From contig JAUCBJ010000826.1 in assembly GCA_032718475.1 (NCBI GenBank), forward strand, positions 28,532 through 92,531: a stretch of DNA of 64,000 bases, written 5' to 3'. Source of the stretch: Nemertoderma westbladi. Lineage: Eukaryota > Xenacoelomorpha > Nemertodermatida > Nemertodermatidae. Below the pieces are notes generated by a model that was given only the letters and a program-made list of their open reading frames with translations, had not been told where the DNA came from and did not search any database. Each line of letters opens with the position of its first letter. The first letter of the stretch is position 1. Shown one piece after another: positions 33,210 through 42,606 of the stretch. Both the position numbers and the translations under genes were made by a program.

Positions 33210-34382
33210 AATAATAATACCTGAGTGTTTAAAGCTCATCTATCCCATCATAGTAGACATGTACCGAACAACAAGAGTCCCACAAGAAATGAAAACAAAT
33301 AAGTTGGTGCCAGTTCCCAAGAAGGGCAACCTAACACTCTATGGTTCTTTTCGGGGAATCTCATTGATCTCGATTGCTGCAAAGCTATACAATAGGATTC
33401 TATTAAATCGCATCAGGGATCCCATTGAGAGACTGCTCCATGGAAATCAGAATGGGTTCCGTAAAGGTCGTGGGACCATGGAGCCCATTTTGGCACTTAG
33501 AAGGATAATTGAAGAATTATCAAAAAAGAAAGACAGGCATCTGGCTGTTATCTTTGTTGACTTCTTCAAGGCCTTTGATTCAGTCTCTCGCTCACGTATG
33601 TACAGCATACTTTCATTATATGGGATTCCTGATGAAATTATTGCAGCAATCAGATCAGTATACGATGGTTCGACAACATTTGTGTCTACTGTTGACGGTG
33701 ACACAGAACCATTTGAAGTGTTATGGGGCGTCCAGGAGATACACTTGCACCATTCTTGTTCATTATATTGGTTGACTATGTTCTACACATGTCCTTAGAT
33801 CATCATAATGATGATGGGGTGATGATAACTCCACCTACTGGCTCCAGAAGTCGAGGAAATCCTGCCAAGTACCGGAAACTTACCAAGCATCGGAAACTTA
33901 AGGTCCGATTATTTAGAGCAGCAGTAGTTCCAGTACTCCTCTACGGGAATCCATGCTGGGCTCTAACTGCTGAGGACACCAAATCTCTGGATGGCACATT
34001 CACAAGAATGCTACGCCGGGTTCATTGTGCCAAGTACAATGCACACATTTCCAACCAGACACTATATAACATTGGAGGTGTCTCATTGGTTCCCCCAAGC
34101 TTGACACTAGAACAAAATCGCCTCCGCTTTGCAGGACATTGCTTTCGCCGTGAGGACCAGCCAGTGCATAATCTTGTACTTTGGCAGCCTCATGGAGTGA
34201 ATAAGCATGGTGGACAGCCCATGACTTTCTTGAGATGCATCTTAAACGACACTGGCCTTGAAGATGCGGATGATCTAGCAAATGTCATGGGTGATAGGGA
34301 GTTGTGGCGGTGCAATTTTGTTGACAAGCCGGCACAGCATTCTTAAAAATGCAGCTGCAATGCAGCATGCCGATCCTAGTAG
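33210..34382 (+). mobile_element. RTE-like LINE insertion, 5'-truncated, internally deleted
   Basis: Matches the RT part of the minus-strand copy at 59693-61412 from ECLKLIY onward. Recognisable blocks are NLTLYGSFRGISLISIAAKLYNR, VIFVDFFKAFDSVSRS and the C-terminal LYNIGGVSLVPPSLT. About 330 bp including the FADD motif are deleted near 33870, and a frameshift lies near 33730. It ends GCAGCATGCCGATCCTAGTAG. TATCGAAGAGTT (33198-33209) and TATCAAAGAGTT (34383-34394) flank it as a 12-bp target duplication with one mismatch, inside the decayed exonuclease/knuckle gene. Confidence 0.9.
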
Positions 34383-34599
34383 TATCAAAGAGTTCGGGTG
34401 TCATTTCCTTGGGTTCGGTTTGATCGTGGGATATCCAATAGAATGGTAGGCTCGCGAGCCTTCCGCCGAACTCCTCGATCTCGCCTTTCTCGTATGCCCT
34501 ATAGGCTAAGAGCTTCACGCTTCTCCTGTGTCGACTTGTTGGACTCGTCTATTATCATACTGTAGACATCTGGTTCGACTAGTTTGAGTTCGTAAATCA

Positions 34600-35060
34600 C
34601 AATCTGGCCCGCGTTCGGTCCACTCATCTTAAACGAGTGATGCGGATTCGTCAAGGGGTATCCGCCTTCTTGATAACGCAGACTCTGGTGGTTTAGGCAT
34701 CACGCTAATATCGGCTCGGGGTTCTCCGGGTTCAAACGCATAGGGATTGCGTTGTCTTGCGCACGCATACATCCTCCACATTTATAGAACAGTTTATAAA
34801 TGGAGAATGCTTCTTTAGTCTCCGGATCCGCTCCTCGAGCACGCCTATACAGGTGCATCCCGTCGAATTCGTCCCTAGCTGCAGGCAAGGGTTCACTCGC
34901 CGTCAGATATTGCAGCATGTGATATAATCGGCGTATCTCTGTGTCGGGGTCCTCGCAAATGTCGCTGGCGTCACACAACGCATCGTAGGGGTATAACGCA
35001 TTAAACTCTGCATGTAACTCCTCCGTTCTCTTATTATAAGCGTTTATTCACTGTCACGCA
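34600..35060 (-). pseudogene. ORF3-like zinc module
   Basis: Minus-strand reading gives AEFNALYPYDAL, then IRRLYHMLQYLTASEPLP, FYKCGGCMRAQ and, after a TGA, CLNH and HHSF. Against ORF3 (12024-13283) the blocks RLY, LTA..PLP, CX2C, CX2H and HSF align in order. The TGA aligns with an arginine in ORF3 (RRCAKH), which identifies it as a CGA-to-TGA mutation. The region from 34394 to 34518 continues this unit (…GEIEEFGGRLASLPFYW…). Confidence 0.7.
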
Positions 35061-35250
35061 ACGTTTGGATCCGCCTTGGACTTTGCGAGCTTGGCTGTAC
35101 TCCTTGCCATGCTCTCGACTCCGAACACGCAAAAGTTCTTGGCCCCATATCTGTTGAACGGTGCCTGGTGATCTGCGTGAATCCCTGTTGCTGTTCTTTG
35201 TGGATCCTCTCTGCCATTATATAAGCATATATATCGGTTACGTATCGTTA

Positions 35251-35778
35251 CGTTTATCTATATCGTTGCGTTCTACTAGAGGAAGCAAAAACAGAGGTTA
35301 GATGTGAGGAGACTTAGAGTTTGTCGGCTTTTGGCTCAACTTTGCTCTAAACCCCTACCCATTTGCCTAAGATTTAGGGTTCCGCGTGATTTCGCACTGG
35401 CTCCTAATCCAAAAAAATGTGCTGATAAAAAAACGATTTCGGGCAAACTATAGCCGTGAGTCTAAAATACTCACTTTTTAATACCAAACTACATCCCCAA
35501 AAAATAAAGCAGTCGAGAATTAGTCAAAGTAAAAAATATCAATGGACACGAATTTTAGAACAACGCCGATTTTATTTTTCTAAAAAATATTGGTAGGCTC
35601 GCAAGCCTTCCATCCGCTCTTGTCCCCTCCCTAATTTTGGTTCCATCCGACCATATCCTAGAATCCGTCCACTGGAGAATCGTTTTTCTAAAGCATAAGG
35701 GTACTACCCTCCATGTTCACATGTAAAGGACAATGGAATTCAATCTGACAATTGTAGTTAGTAGTAGTAGTCTTTGCA
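35251..35778. other. No gene seen
   Basis: Contains one copy of the recurring palindrome GGTAGGCTCGCAAGCCTTCC at 35592. Otherwise unassigned; it may be the leader of the decayed minus-strand unit to its left. Confidence 0.4.
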
Positions 35779-35784
35779 TATACC

Positions 35785-36986
35785 TGATATCAGGGTAAAT
35801 CTTTTAGACATACGCGTAGGCCTACGTAGCTACGCGTAGTTCGCAACATTGGGTCATATATCACCAGTTTCGGAGTTTTAACAATAACTACGCGTAGGTG
35901 CTACGTGTAGCTATGCGTAGGTCCTACGCGACCTACGCGTAGGTGCTACGTATAACTACGCGTAGGTACTACGTGTAGCTATGCGTAGGTCCTACGCGAC
36001 CTACGCGTAGGTGCTACGTATAACTACGCGTAGGTGCTACCCATAACTATGCCTATACGTCGTTTATCATTAGTAGGCCTACGTATTCCAAGCAGTTCAG
36101 TACTAAAATAAGACAATACGGTATGTTCAATAAACAACCCACAACCATCAAATGCTTTCAACACTAATGCATCCTATACCTGTATACTCTATATAGAGGA
36201 ATACGCTAAGACTACATATTCTTCACTTCATGCGTTGCGGGTGCTAAAATGTGTTACCGGTAATAATGTTTAGAGTTCAAAAATAGTTTACAAAGGAAAT
36301 AGGCCGATGGTTCTTATCGATTCTCTATGCTTTTTATTGCCTTTGTTCACGATAGGGCAAGGATATATTTAATATGTTAACCCCTTGACAAGGGAAGGGG
36401 GAGACTAAATTGTCTACCATGATTGGTTGCTTGTTATTTGACCAAACAATTGAATTATATGCAGTATTTATCAGCTTTCGCTTAACCACTTCACCTGTAG
36501 ATTGGTAGCTTACTACTGTAGAATATTTAAATAATCCAATGGAAACAAAGATACTTGAATCAAGAGACATGAATTTTTAAGTCTACTTTTTAATCATCCT
36601 GTGTTTGTATGTGAAAGAGCCGAATATTATTTATTACCAGTGCTGTATGTAGAGATATGAGTTTCCGATTCTGTTATTCCTTTGTCTGATAATCAGATAC
36701 CTGACATATACCGATACTTGCCTAACAACTCAGCCCTACCGGACCTGAAATGAAAAATCATTGTTATCAGGACTGCTACGCGTAGCACCTACGTGTAGCT
36801 ACGCGTAGTACCTACGCGTTGTTTCAAAATACCTACGCGTAGTTCCAAAATAACTACGCGTAGTTTTAAAACACCTACGCGTAGTTGTTATAAAGGCAGT
36901 ACAGCAGTAAGTCTGGCCCTACCGCTAAATGACAGGAATGGAAGTTACAAACTACGCGTAGGTCGAAAAGATTTACCCTGATATCA
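35785..36986. mobile_element. TIR element rich in TACGCGTA palindromes
   Basis: The ends are perfect inverted repeats beginning TGATATCAGGGTAAATCTTT. TATACC is duplicated on both sides (35779-35784 and 36987-36992). Subterminal blocks at 35812-36060 and 36775-36970 consist of near-palindromes of the type CTACGCGTAGG and CTACGTGTAGC. The middle (36060-36770) has a 78-codon minus-strand frame that I do not recognise. No transposase is seen, so it is non-autonomous. Confidence 0.8.
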
Positions 36987-36992
36987 TATACC

Positions 36993-37560
36993 TTGCGTAC
37001 CGTATACTGATACTGTGATAGGCCTATCTGCAAATCTGCCTACAGGCCTATAACACCAAAACACGCACACAGCAGCACAGCCAGACAACATTTTCATATA
37101 CAGATGTCTGGATGTACTGATGTAGGTGGTAGGCATACAGGCATATGGCATACCTGCATACTCTGATACTGCAGTATTGGCATAGGCCTAGGCCGTACTG
37201 CCGTACAGGCCGTATGCTATTTTAGTCATCATTGAGTCATTACTGCATTACCCTGTTACCGGTACAGCTGTACAATTTCACGCACAATGCAGCAATGGTT
37301 GGTACCAGGGTACCGCTGGCAGTTGTACGGTACGGTACGGGTGGGTACAGGCAGACAGGGTACGTCTGTACTTGTACCAGCTCAACGGACCGGTCTGCCG
37401 GTAGGCTAGATAGGCCAACACGCAGCCTAATTATTGCATAACGCCTGAACGCGTAACGGCTGAACGGTCTGACGGTACCCTACAGCCCTACAGCACAACA
37501 GCCTCCTGACCGCAGTCTGGCACTCTGGCACTGCTTCGTTCAGTTGGTAGGCCTACTGCA
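36993..37560. other. Word-repetitive intergenic DNA
   Basis: No gene. The segment is built from scattered copies of short words (TAGGCCTA, TACCGGTA, GGCATAC, GTACCGG) rather than a regular tandem repeat. Confidence 0.5.
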
Positions 37561-38099
37561 ACTGCCAGTAGGGAACATAGGCCTACCCTTAATTAAATAA
37601 GCTCCAAAAGTGGGTTCTTATTTAAGGAAAATGGCTCTTATTTAGGGGTTTTTTTACCGTGGCTGATTGCGGCCACATTTGAATTCTTATTTTTTTCTTC
37701 AAAAAAAAAATACACCTAATTATTCTGACAAATAGTTTTGGAGTATTTCTTTTTTCTTTATCTAAAAAAAAAAATACACCTAATTATTCTGACAAATAAT
37801 TTGGAGTATTTCTTTTTTTCTTTAGGCCTATCTAAAAAAAAATACTCCTAATTAATTAATATAATATGTTATTGGAGGGAATTTTAAACAGGTACCTGTG
37901 GATAGCACGACCGGTACCCGGTACAAACGGTAGGCTACTCTGCTACTACTGCTACTAGTACTACACTTCAGCACTTAGGCCTAAGCCTGTAAGCACGTCA
38001 GAACTGCGAAATGGCGTGTGCCTGTGCACTCAGCAGTGCTGTATGGTTTGATACCTGGGAAGTGTAGGCCTACAGCAGTATCTGTCGGTACCTGTCTTC

Positions 38100-38521
38100 T
38101 GGTTCAAAATTCCCTCCAATATGGTAACATACTGACAGAATGAGCAACAACGACTGAACGAGCAACAACGAGATTTATTGAGCAACAATGAGCAATAATA
38201 AAGTACAACAACGAGCGACAATGAGCAACAATGAGCAATAATAAAGTATAACAACGAGCAACAACGAGCAACAATGAGAACACTGACTGACTGAGCAACA
38301 ACGAGTAACATTGAGCAATAATCAGACAATGAGCCACAACGAGCAAAAATGAGCAATAATAAAGTATAACAATGAGCAACAGCGAGAAATAACGAACAAC
38401 AACTGAACAATGAGCAATAATGAGGAACAACGACTGAACGACTGAACGAGCAACAACGAGTTATATTGAGCAACAATGAGCAATAATAAAGTACAACAAC
38501 GAGCGAATGAGCAACAACGAG
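38100..38521. repeat. GAGCAACAA/GAGCAATAATAAAGTA tandem array, left part
   Basis: Irregular repetition of GAGCAACAAC, GAGCAACAAT and GAGCAATAATAAAGTAC. The array continues at 41133-41380 after the hAT insertion. The long minus-strand frames here (CCSLLL-type peptides) are products of the repeat. Confidence 0.9.
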
Positions 38522-41132
38522 CAGGGCTGGCAAAAACCATAGGTTTTTCAGAAAAATTTTTAGGTTTTAGGTTTTTGCAAGGTTTTTGAAGGTTTTTGGA
38601 AGGTTTTTGCAGGTTTTTGAAGGTTTTCTCTAGGTTTTTGTAGTATTTCGCTAGGTTTTTGTAGTATTTCTGTATTTGTATATTGATTGATTAGATTGGC
38701 CTGGTTGGTAAATGATTAGATAAATTATATCAGTATATGGGGCGACATTTGGTCAACTGGTCAAGATTATATTTTATAGATACACTATGATACAAAATTG
38801 TTTGAACATGTTGAAAGAATGACTCCATCAGGTTTCATTGTCATATTAGTTACATTTATATAAACCTGTAGGCCTACAAAGTGTGAAAGTAGGCTTACAG
38901 CAGTACAGACTACAGTCTTAAATTCAGACAGTAGGTGCAACTATTTATTACACTATTACAGTATTAGTGTATTAGTTCAGTAGTCTATTACCGTATTAGC
39001 AGATTAGTATCATTAGCATCAATCAATGCATGCAGAATGCAGGCACGCGATTCAGCGAATGCAGAATGCCACCCCACCCCACTGTCCCATACTGCCATAA
39101 AAGCATAACACAAACCATAACCCGATAACCACCTGACTGCCTGTGACCACCAGCTGACCAGAGCCAGAGCTGCAGAGACCACCCACTGACGCTGACCCAT
39201 CCACCTGGCTGCCTGGACCACTGCTGCACTGTACGTGTACAGTTCTCTTATCAGCAGCAACGTACATACTACATACTGACATACGTCAGGATGTAGGTCT
39301 GTAGTCAGGTAGTTGAGTAACCGGTCAGCCGGTACCGGACCATCTGACTGATAACTTGCATCAGCTAACTTGCATCAGTCAGCTTGTCAGTAGTGACAAC
39401 ACAACTGGACTGGACTGGAACTCATCAGCTGACAATGCAAGTTGACTTGTTCAGTTGTTTTGTTGGGTCCTACGAATTACCCCAAAATACCCCAAAACAC
39501 CCCAAAATACCCCAAAATACTCCAAAATACCCCAAAATAGTCAAATATTACCCCAAAATACCCCAAAAAGGCTAAAAAATTACCCCAAAATACCCCAAAA
39601 TAAGCTAACCATGTTTTTTAACAGCGAGGGAAAGGAGCAGGTTACAGTGGCAAGTTTTTTTAACCAAAACAATAAACGAGAGTGAAGAAAAATTTTTTAA
39701 TTATTTTGGGGTAATTCGTCATTATTTTGGGGTAATTCGTCATTTTGCCATATTTTGGGGTAAATTAAATTTCCAAAACAAAGGCTGAAAAAAAAGTATT
39801 TTGGGGTAATTCTAAACTATTTTGGGGTATTTTGGGGTAATTCTAAACTATTTTGGGGTATTTTGGGGTAGTTTTATACTATTTTGGGGTCTTTTGGGGT
39901 GTTTTGGGGTATTTTGGGGTGTTTTGGGGTATTTTGGGGTAATTCGTAGGACCGGTTTTGTTTAATGTTTAATGTTTAATAGTTTAGGGTAAGACTGTAA
40001 GAGGAAGATAAACTTATAGATACCCATCACCGACATAATTTAAGGCAATCTTTATATAGAACCAGAACTGAAAGTAAATTAATATGTTGTATGTAATACC
40101 GGTAATAGGATAGGCCTAATAAAACATAGTAAGAAGTTGAAGAAGAGTATATAAAAAAACCTGATACGACACCAACGAAATACATGTACTCAATCCAGCG
40201 TAGGACTGTTAAAAACCGGCGATGCACAAACAACAAACTAATATAGGTTAAAACAAAGTAGTGTAGAATCGGTAGAACTATTGAAATTTGAATAAGATAT
40301 GTATGGATTATTAAAAACAGACTGAATTAAAATTTAAATAAAATATGTATGAATTACTAAAAACTGACGGGGTAGGTTAGTGTGGCGCAAACAACGTACG
40401 TACCATAATTTTAAAAAGTACCGTATTTAAAAATATTGACAATAAATTTGTAAATAAGTAGGCCTACTGTTCTACAGGCTTAAAAACATGTCAATAAACA
40501 AATAGTCTAAATTGATACCAAATTTAATTAAAGATTTCTTACGTGCAGATCCGAATGTGAGGCGATTAGCCTATTGCCTAATGGTCAATAAAAATTAATT
40601 AATAAATTATGTATTCCTATATTATTGATACAATTAAAAATGATTTAATTAAAATATTGTAATTAAAATGTAGTATTCCTACTGTACCATAGGTTTTCAT
40701 GCGTATATTTGGGCATGAAAGGGTTAAATAAATAAATAAATTTATAGACTAGAAATTAAATATAATCCAATCAATTAAGTTATTGAATTCATTAAATGTA
40801 GAGTTACAATTATCACGCATTGAAAAATGTTTCTAGGTCCACCACGACGGATAAAATTTCAGATTGAAGTGCTTATAGTGAGTGTTTAGAGGCGAGATTT
40901 AAAAGTATTTAATGATGAGGAAGTTACTACCGCGTCGGTTAGCGCATTCCATGGTTCAACAACCCGAAAGTGGAAAGCGGAAAGTTTTGAGTGTACAAAT
41001 GAAATTAAAAGGCAAATTAAAGATGAAAAATCAAAAACCTAAAAACCTAGTTTTAGGCTTTTTTCAAATTTTAGGTTTTTGACAAAAACCTACAAAAACC
41101 TAGGTTTACAAAAACCTACTTTGCCAGCCCTG
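38522..41132. mobile_element. hAT-type element, non-autonomous
   Basis: Ends CAGGGCTGGCAAA…TTTGCCAGCCCTG, typical hAT termini, flanked by a perfect 8-bp duplication ACAACGAG (38514-38521 and 41133-41140). Subterminal AGGTTTTTG repeats lie at both ends (38541-38660 and 41040-41118). No hAT transposase or dimerisation domain is seen. The interior carries another small element (39465-39954). Confidence 0.92.
39465..39954. mobile_element. 490-bp TIR element with TACCCCAAAA subterminal repeats
   Basis: Termini GGTCCTACGAATTACCCC are perfect inverted repeats, followed inward by many ATACCCCAAA copies. GTTTTGTT flanks both sides (39457-39464 and 39955-39962), an 8-bp duplication. The centre has a short plus-strand frame from ATG at 39611 (MFFNSEGKEQVTVASFFNQ) that looks like the start of a deleted coding region. 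Confidence 0.8.
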
Positions 41133-41380
41133 ACAACGAGTAATATTGAGCAACAATGAGCAATAATAAAGTACAACAACGAGCAACAATGAGGAACAAC
41201 GATTGAATGTGCAATAATAAAGTACAACAAGAAGCAACAATGAGCAACAACGAGCTGACGAGAAACAATGACCAACAACGAGCAACAGTAACCAACAATG
41301 AGCAACAATGACCAACAACGAGAAATAATAAAGCACAACGAGCAGCAATGAGCAAAAACGAGCAACAAACTGCGTCGAAC
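41133..41380. repeat. GAGCAACAA tandem array, right part
   Basis: Continuation of the array at 38100-38521, separated by the hAT insertion. Confidence 0.9.
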
Positions 41381-41966
41381 AGGATTGAATGTGGGGGAGA
41401 AGCACGTTCAAAGTGAGCGAAGCCTTAGCATATGGGTGCCATTAACGTGTTGTCTGTCGTCAACGTCGTCGTAAATATTTTATCGCTAATAACTCGGCCA
41501 TTCCTTGATGAAATTAAACGAAACTTGGTATGTATGTACTCTGTCAAAAGATTAGAAATAATCTGAAGTTTGGTAAAAAACAAACGAACGCAATGAGGCA
41601 AATTGAGGAGATGAGTATTGTGTTGAACGACCTCTGACTAACGAAAGATAACAGGTTAATGGGGCCCCTATCAGCTAGGGCTAGCTAAGGCTTTGCTCAC
41701 TGCACTTCATGCTGCGCAAAGGTCCCACGAACGTGTCCCACTGCTGCCTGAGCTAGTTGAGCAAAAACGTCATCCAGTCATCATCTTTAACCTTCATAAC
41801 GTCTATCAGCTGCCCGACCGAACCATCTCTGTGCCTATTGACATGACATTGACATTGGTTTTTTCACGCCTTTCAAGTACAACATTGTGGATAATCCATC
41901 TAAGTGGGGCGTAACGCGGAGCAGAAGAGGAAATGCAGGACACAAGTTAGTTTTTCGTAACTGTGC
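41381..41966. other. No gene recognised
   Basis: Contains a 73-codon plus-strand frame (41693-41914) without similarity I can name, and a stretch at 41480-41560 (TAACTCGGCCATTCCTTGAT…) with the look of a dispersed repeat. Confidence 0.35.
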
Positions 41967-42606
41967 GGTGAGATTGAGATTATTTATTGCACAATAAAAT
42001 TTCGACGAAAATAGCGTAAATATACATACATACAGTTACATATAACACATAAGGCAATTAATTTTACATTTATTACATCTTTTAAAAAAAAAAAAATTTT
42101 TCCATGCATAAAAAGTTAAAAAACCATCATAAAATTATTTTGTAGGTAACAAATATCATTTAGTATCAAATAACATTTAAATAAAGAACAAGCAGAGAAT
42201 GTGTTACTTTACTATCTATATATGAGATAAAAAAATTTTCGTACTTAATAGGTTAAAAAAAAAATGATCGTAAATTTATAGTGCAGGGGATAGCCTCATG
42301 AGTTATTTAACTCGTTTTCATGGGGGTCCCCGAGAAAAAATATTGCAAATGTATGCCATAATAAGGTATTGCTATATGAGATAAAAATAATATTGCGGAA
42401 CATCGTATCATATTTAAAAATATTAGTGATAAAATTCTAAATCTTTTAAAATAGGTATCGGCTGATTGTCATTTCGAAAGAGTTTTAAATAAAATTTAAA
42501 AAGCTTTAAAATCATCATCTTTTATCGTGGAATTGCCCTAAAGGATAAAATATAAGATATCAAACATAATAAAAAGTTATTTCAATATAAAAGGTTGGGT
42601 CGCTTG

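Larger units (their letters stand above)
30117..35250 (-). pseudogene. Decayed multi-domain gene: ORF3-like module, exonuclease, triple CCHC knuckle
   Basis: A minus-strand coding unit of about 1.2-1.3 kb per third, broken by many stops and frameshifts and by a LINE insertion (33210-34382). In order: an ORF3-like zinc module (34600-35060), an unrecognised Pro/Ile-rich region (33177-32764), a probable DEDDy 3'-5' exonuclease (32730-32018), an acidic linker (31835-31530), three zinc knuckles (31487-31308), an Arg/Trp-rich region (31290-30780), and a basic tail (30800-30540). No RT, integrase or transposase is seen. The zinc knuckles and the homology to ORF3 of a BEL/Pao element suggest a retroelement protein. 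A host-derived gene fragment is the alternative. The borders are uncertain: copy B LTR abuts on the left and unassigned DNA on the right. Confidence 0.55.

Noticed and set aside
36334-36570. A 78-residue protein inside the TACGCGTA element
   Set aside because: Single short frame without recognised motifs or start support. Kept only as a mention in the element entry.
38030-38540. Minus-strand proteins rich in CCSLLL and YYCSLL
   Set aside because: They arise from the GAGCAACAA repeat read in open frames and continue at 41090-41411 on the other side of a hAT insertion.
38522-41132. hAT transposase gene
   Set aside because: No frame with transposase motifs is present; only termini, subterminal repeats and nested DNA.
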